Source: Streptomyces qaidamensis (GTDB lineage: Bacteria; Actinomycetota; Actinomycetes; Streptomycetales; Streptomycetaceae). Taken from it: a stretch of 64,000 bases of DNA. Each line of letters starts with the position of its first letter. The stretch's first letter is position 1. The DNA lies in contig NZ_CP015098.1 of the NCBI RefSeq assembly GCF_001611795.1, positions 8,432,001 through 8,496,000 of the forward strand, given 5' to 3'. Under the pieces are notes generated by a model, which saw nothing but the letters and a program-made list of their open reading frames with translations, did no database searches and was not told the DNA's origin. Made by a program: the position numbers and the translations under genes. Positions 61,042 through 64,000 of this stretch are shown one piece after another.

Positions 61042-61578
61042 TCAAGAGAGCGGTATCTCGAAGTGCACCACCCCGTTGCCCCCGCCGGGCACTTCCTCCC
61101 GCTCGTCGCACACCGCCTTGCCCAGCGCCTTCCACAGGCCCAGTGCGCCGGGGGAGTGCGGGTACGTGTGCAGGTACACGGACCGGTATCCGCCGTCGGC
61201 CCGGGCGAACTCCAGCAGGCCGTCGACGAGTTGCCGGGCCAGGCCGCGCCGCCGGTGCTCGGGGCGCACGTACACCCGCCGCAGCTGCGCCGTCTCGCCC
61301 GAGGGGAACCGCTCGGCCAGCCGGCGGGGGTTCGGCGGGTGCGCCGGGCCGCGCGCGTCCAGGGCTGCGGTCGCCGCCACCGTCCCGTCCCGTTCGTCCA
61401 CGGCGACCAGGAGGGTGTGCCGGGGCGGCGTGACATAGAACGGCACCGGGTCGATGATGTCGGCGTGCCAGCGCGGCACGTAACCCGTGCCGAAGTCGCG
61501 GTAGACGGCGTCGAGCATCACCGCCCGGGCCCCGTCGATGTCGGCCGCCGCGGCTTCCCTGATGCAGTACTCGCGCAT
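61042..61578 (-). CDS. GNAT N-acetyltransferase
   Basis: 178 residues. REYCIREAAAADIDGARAVM start; acetyl-CoA loop RRVYVRPEHRRRGLARQLV; LHTYPHSPGALGLWKALG in motif B. ATG 61578 has no ribosome site; a palindrome covers the bases just upstream, so the mRNA may be leaderless. The stop is 23 nt from the SBP gene, suggesting the acetyltransferase is the first gene of the transport operon; it might modify a metallophore or peptide. Confidence 0.85.
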   Translation of the reverse strand: MREYCIREAAAADIDGARAVMLDAVYRDFGTGYVPRWHADIIDPVPFYVTPPRHTLLVAVDERDGTVAATAALDARGPAHPPNPRRLAERFPSGETAQLRRVYVRPEHRRRGLARQLVDGLLEFARADGGYRSVYLHTYPHSPGALGLWKALGKAVCDEREEVPGGGNGVVHFEIPLS

Positions 61579-61595
61579 TTGCACATCATATGCAA
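61579..61595. promoter_or_regulatory. Palindrome at the GNAT/transport operon start
   Basis: TTGCA-CATCATA-TGCAA is a 17-bp inverted repeat (perfect 5-bp arms) immediately upstream of ATG 61578. On the coding strand it contains TATGAT, a reasonable -10 for a leaderless transcript. Likely operator overlapping the promoter; regulator unknown. Confidence 0.5.
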
Positions 61596-61609
61596 GAGGA
61601 CTCCGCGGT

Positions 61610-62002
61610 TCAGCCGGGGGCCGCCGGTGTGATGTGGCTCAGTACGCACACCCAGCGGCCCTGCCGCCGCACGAACACGTCCGTCGTCCACTCGTCGGCG
61701 TCGTGGCGCTCGCCCTGGTAGTGGGCCGTGTTCGTCACCCGCCCCGTCACCACGGCGGTGTCGCCGTAGACGCGGATCCGCGGATCCGTCGTGAGGTCCA
61801 TCGCCGCATGGGTGAGCGCGCCGGACTCGACGAGGGAGAGGAACTCGTCCTTGGGGTCGATCCCCGAATCGGAGACGATGACCCACTCGTCCGCCATGAA
61901 GCCGGCGATCCGCGCGGGGTCGTTGGACACGATCGCCTCGGCCCAGCCCCTCACCAGACGGGCGAGCTGACGGGTGTCTTCGGGATCGGGCTTCCGGTTC
62001 AT
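61610..62002 (-). CDS. SnoaL/NTF2-like (DUF4440-type) protein
   Basis: 130 residues from ATG 62002. Cone-shaped NTF2 fold pattern: ARLVRGWAEAIVSNDPARIA, IRVYGDTAVVTGRV and DEWTTDVFVRRQGRWVCVLS. DUF4440-type proteins bind small ligands or act as isomerases; no active site is firm. Lies between the GNAT and VOC genes on the same strand. Confidence 0.85.
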   Translation of the reverse strand: MNRKPDPEDTRQLARLVRGWAEAIVSNDPARIAGFMADEWVIVSDSGIDPKDEFLSLVESGALTHAAMDLTTDPRIRVYGDTAVVTGRVTNTAHYQGERHDADEWTTDVFVRRQGRWVCVLSHITPAAPG

Positions 62003-62046
62003 GTCGCGACCGTGGTCGGGCCGGCCGGTGCTGCGGGGTGCCCGGT

Positions 62047-62844
62047 TCAGCTCACGGACGGGGTGAGCACCACGAAGTCGGCGCCGGCCGGGTCGAGGCA
62101 GACGGCGAGGCGGCCGACGCCCTCCATGTCCTCCGGGCCCATCTGCACCGTGCCGCCGTTCCCGGCGACCTCGGCCACCGCGGCGTCGCAGTCCTCGACG
62201 GCGAAGACCGGGTGCCAGTACGGCCGCCCGCCCGTCAGGGCCAGGTCCTCCTTGCGGAGCTCCATCAGCCCGCCGTGCATCCGGTCCTCGGGGAGCCCGG
62301 AGGGGGTGATCAGGGTGTACGTGCCGGCGTCACCCGGCAGCGGCATGTCGCTGAACTGCCAGCCGAAGAGGATGCCGTAGAACTCCCGCGCACCCGCGGC
62401 GTCGCTCGTGTACAGCTCGGTCCACGACAGGGAGCCCGGCTGGTCGACCAGCTCCAGGCCCTTGTTCGTGCCGGGCTGCCAGACGGCGAACTGACCGCCG
62501 AGCGGGTCGCTGTACTGCGCCATCCGGCCCCAGTCGTCGAGGTCCATCGGTGCGACCCGCACGGTGCCGCCCGCCTCTTGCACGGCCTGCGTCGTGGCGT
62601 CCGCGTCGGAGACGCAGTAGTAGAGCATCCAGGCCGATCGCGCGCCTTCCTCGGTGAGCCTGCCGAGCCCGGCGACGATCTTGCCGTCCTTCTTGAACAT
62701 CCCGCCCTCGAAGTCCTCGCTCTCGGCCATGGACTCGTAGTCCCACCCGAGGACGGCAGCGTAGAAGGCGGCGGCTGCGGGGACGTCCGGAGCGCCCAGG
62801 TCGAGCCAGCAGGGGGAACCGGGGACGTACTCCGTCGTGATCAT
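62047..62844 (-). CDS. Double VOC (glyoxalase/bleomycin-resistance fold) protein
   Basis: 265 residues with two VOC domains: first PCWLDLGAPDVPAAAAFYAA and GWDYES, second SLSWTELYTSDAAGAREFYG and FGWQFS. This is the layout of actinobacterial Cfp30B-type proteins. No confirmed reaction; could bind a small molecule or metal. ATG 62844 has GGGAAGC 9 nt upstream. Lies 44 nt upstream of the SnoaL-like gene on the same strand, so the two may share a transcript. Confidence 0.87.
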   Translation of the reverse strand: MITTEYVPGSPCWLDLGAPDVPAAAAFYAAVLGWDYESMAESEDFEGGMFKKDGKIVAGLGRLTEEGARSAWMLYYCVSDADATTQAVQEAGGTVRVAPMDLDDWGRMAQYSDPLGGQFAVWQPGTNKGLELVDQPGSLSWTELYTSDAAGAREFYGILFGWQFSDMPLPGDAGTYTLITPSGLPEDRMHGGLMELRKEDLALTGGRPYWHPVFAVEDCDAAVAEVAGNGGTVQMGPEDMEGVGRLAVCLDPAGADFVVLTPSVS

Positions 62845-62955
62845 GGCGATGCTTCCCTTCGGCGGGTCCTGTGTGCCCAGCGTGACACCGAGCACCGGTC
62901 ATCGCCCGTCGGCCGCTGTCCGTTCGGGGGACCACCGCGCGGATGCCGGGCGGCC

Positions 62956-63798
62956 TCAGTGGACGGACAGTCCGCCGTCGACGAAGAGCGACTGCCCGGT
63001 GACGTAGGCGGACGCCGCGCTCGCCAGGAAGACCGCCGCGCCCGCGAAGTCCTCGGCGAGACCGTTGCGCCCGATCATCGTGCGGGCGGCGAGGGCGGCC
63101 ACCTTCTCCGGGTCCGACGACAGCCGCGCGTTGAGCGGAGTCATCACGAAGCCCGGCACGAGGACGTTGCAGGTGACGCCACGCGGCGACCACGCCTCGG
63201 CCTGGGAGCGCGCCAGTGCCTCCAGGGCGCCCTTGGAGGCGCCGTAGGCGCCGCTCTGGACGAACGCGCGATGCGCCTGCTGCGAGCTGATGTGGATGAT
63301 CCGCCCGTACCCGCGCTCCGCCATGCCGGGGCCGAAGCGCTGCCCCAGCAGGAACGGCGCCTCCAGGTTGACGGCCATCGTTGCGTCCCAGACGTCCTCG
63401 CCCAGCTCGTCCATCGGCGGACGCAGGTTGATCCCGGCGCTGTTGACGAGGATGCCGGGCTCGCCGAAGGCCTCGACCGCCCGCTCCGCGGCCGTCCGCA
63501 CGCCCTCGCGGGTGCTGAGGTCCGCGCTCACCCACGCGGCACGGCAGCCCTCGGCCGTCAGTTCCCCGACCGTCGCCGTCAGACCGGCCTCGCCGCGGGC
63601 CACGACCACCACGCTCGCCCCGGCACGCGCGAGGGCGCCGGTGATGGCGCGCCCGATGCCGGAACTGCCGCCCGTGACCACCGCGACCCGGCCCTCCAGG
63701 GAGAACAGCTCGGAAAGGTAGGCCTGTGCGGCCGGGGAGGGCGGAGTCGCCCCGGTCGGCGGAGTCGGTTCTGTCCGTGGAACGGGCTGTGTCGTCAT
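62956..63798 (-). CDS. Short-chain dehydrogenase/reductase (FabG/gluconate 5-dehydrogenase type)
   Basis: 280 residues. TGGSSGIGR cofactor motif, NSAG (LVNSAGIN), catalytic Ser in HISSQQAH and YxxxK as YGASK, then a classic LFVDGGLSVH end. NAD(P)H oxidoreductase on a sugar acid, keto acid or similar. A 30-residue Pro/Thr-rich N-terminal extension precedes the Rossmann domain. ATG 63798 is divergent from the DUF4396 gene. The VOC gene follows 111 nt downstream. Confidence 0.9.
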   Translation of the reverse strand: MTTQPVPRTEPTPPTGATPPSPAAQAYLSELFSLEGRVAVVTGGSSGIGRAITGALARAGASVVVVARGEAGLTATVGELTAEGCRAAWVSADLSTREGVRTAAERAVEAFGEPGILVNSAGINLRPPMDELGEDVWDATMAVNLEAPFLLGQRFGPGMAERGYGRIIHISSQQAHRAFVQSGAYGASKGALEALARSQAEAWSPRGVTCNVLVPGFVMTPLNARLSSDPEKVAALAARTMIGRNGLAEDFAGAAVFLASAASAYVTGQSLFVDGGLSVH

Positions 63799-63837
63799 GG
63801 TGATCAACTCTAGGTCGCGTCCACACTCCTCGCGCCC

Positions 63838-63859
63838 ATACCCCCTAGGGGTATATAAT
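63838..63859 (+). promoter_or_regulatory. CsoR-like operator with overlapping -10 element
   Basis: ATACCCC-CTA-GGGGTAT (63838-63854) is a perfect 7-3-7 inverted repeat of the kind bound by CsoR/CstR-family repressors. It is followed by TATAAT at 63854-63859, a canonical -10. The ATG of the next gene is 8 nt after the -10, so the transcript should be leaderless. Copper or persulfide control is plausible; no csoR gene is in view. Confidence 0.7.
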
Positions 63860-63867
63860 CGAGTGTC

Positions 63868-64000
63868 ATGGACCACACCGCTCATGAACACGAGAAGCAT
63901 GCGCACGGGACGGCGTCCTGGGGAACCGCCGTGAAGGCGACCCTGCACTGCCTGACCGGATGTGCGATCGGCGAGATCCTCGGCATGGTGATCGGCACGT
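63868..64000 (+). CDS. DUF4396-domain protein, 5' part
   Basis: 44 residues before the window ends. A His-rich N-terminus (MDHTAHEHEKHAHG) is followed by KATLHCLTGCAIGEILGMVI, the first helix and HCxxGC signature of DUF4396 membrane proteins. The N-terminal His cluster and the Cys pair suggest metal binding, matching the CsoR-like operator upstream. Function of the family is not established; often near copper or multicopper oxidase genes. Confidence 0.8.
   Translation, partial: MDHTAHEHEKHAHGTASWGTAVKATLHCLTGCAIGEILGMVIGT

Noticed and set aside
1..64000. CRISPR arrays, tRNA or rRNA genes, insertion sequences, prophage or integrase genes
   Set aside because: Looked for repeats with spacers, CCA-type tRNA ends, transposase DDE/serine recombinase motifs and terminal inverted repeats; none seen.

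Overview
High-GC DNA (third codon positions almost all G or C), GTG starts, ATGA/GTGA overlaps, a SigB/SigF-family sigma factor, ANTAR and SpoIIE-type phosphatase regulators, a mycothiol-type maleylpyruvate isomerase, SPW-repeat membrane proteins and a hopanoid C-3 methylase together point to a Streptomyces chromosome (or a close relative). No rRNA, tRNA, CRISPR array, transposase or prophage gene was seen. The gene mix (stress, transport, catabolism, many orphan enzymes) suggests an accessory region rather than the conserved core.

Region 1 (1-14200): two thiamine-diphosphate enzyme paralogues, the first cut by the window edge, flank an SDR, a GH15 glycosidase, a small membrane protein, a PepSY protein and a stress-type sigma factor. 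The second copy starts a + strand run with an enolase-superfamily enzyme and a fused FAD/Fe-S oxidoreductase, behind a sigma-B-type promoter candidate; a hopanoid methylase (HpnR) with a small leader ORF follows. Region 2 (14200-32700): envelope and stress genes. These are two SPW-type proteins, two YjdF-like membrane proteins, a polysaccharide deacetylase, an EamA exporter with an SDR, a lipoprotein, an AI-2E transporter, a double PAP2 phosphatase, a TerD-like protein, a beta-propeller protein, a divergent MerR/SulP pair, a UvrA-like relic, an ANTAR regulator, a secreted nuclease-like protein and a PAS-GAF-PP2C phosphatase.

Region 3 (32700-46900): single-gene metabolic and transport functions: GNAT, a frameshifted membrane gene, a P-loop kinase, a Rieske oxygenase, an SRPBCC protein, two MFS transporters, an amidohydrolase plus amino-acid permease with a divergent TetR regulator, and an ABC exporter. 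Region 4 (47100-54530): an operon resembling Bacillus rsbQ-rsbP plus an rsbV-type STAS protein, an amidinotransferase, and a cobalamin-riboswitch-controlled cbiMNQO cobalt importer. Region 5 (54660-64000): a Ser/Thr kinase, a GNAT / solute-binding protein / fused permease / MFS cluster with a Zur-like palindrome, a SnoaL-like protein, a double VOC protein, an SDR, and the start of a DUF4396 gene behind a CsoR-like operator.

Two themes recur. One is stress signalling by partner switching (sigma factor, two PP2C phosphatases, an STAS protein, candidate sigma-B promoters). The other is metal and cofactor homeostasis (cobalt/B12, a B12-type radical SAM enzyme, Zur-like and CsoR-like operators). 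Several genes look damaged or recently rearranged: the sigma/PepSY region, the frameshifted gene near 33690, the UvrA-like relic, and a 259-bp identical tract shared by the two thiamine enzymes.
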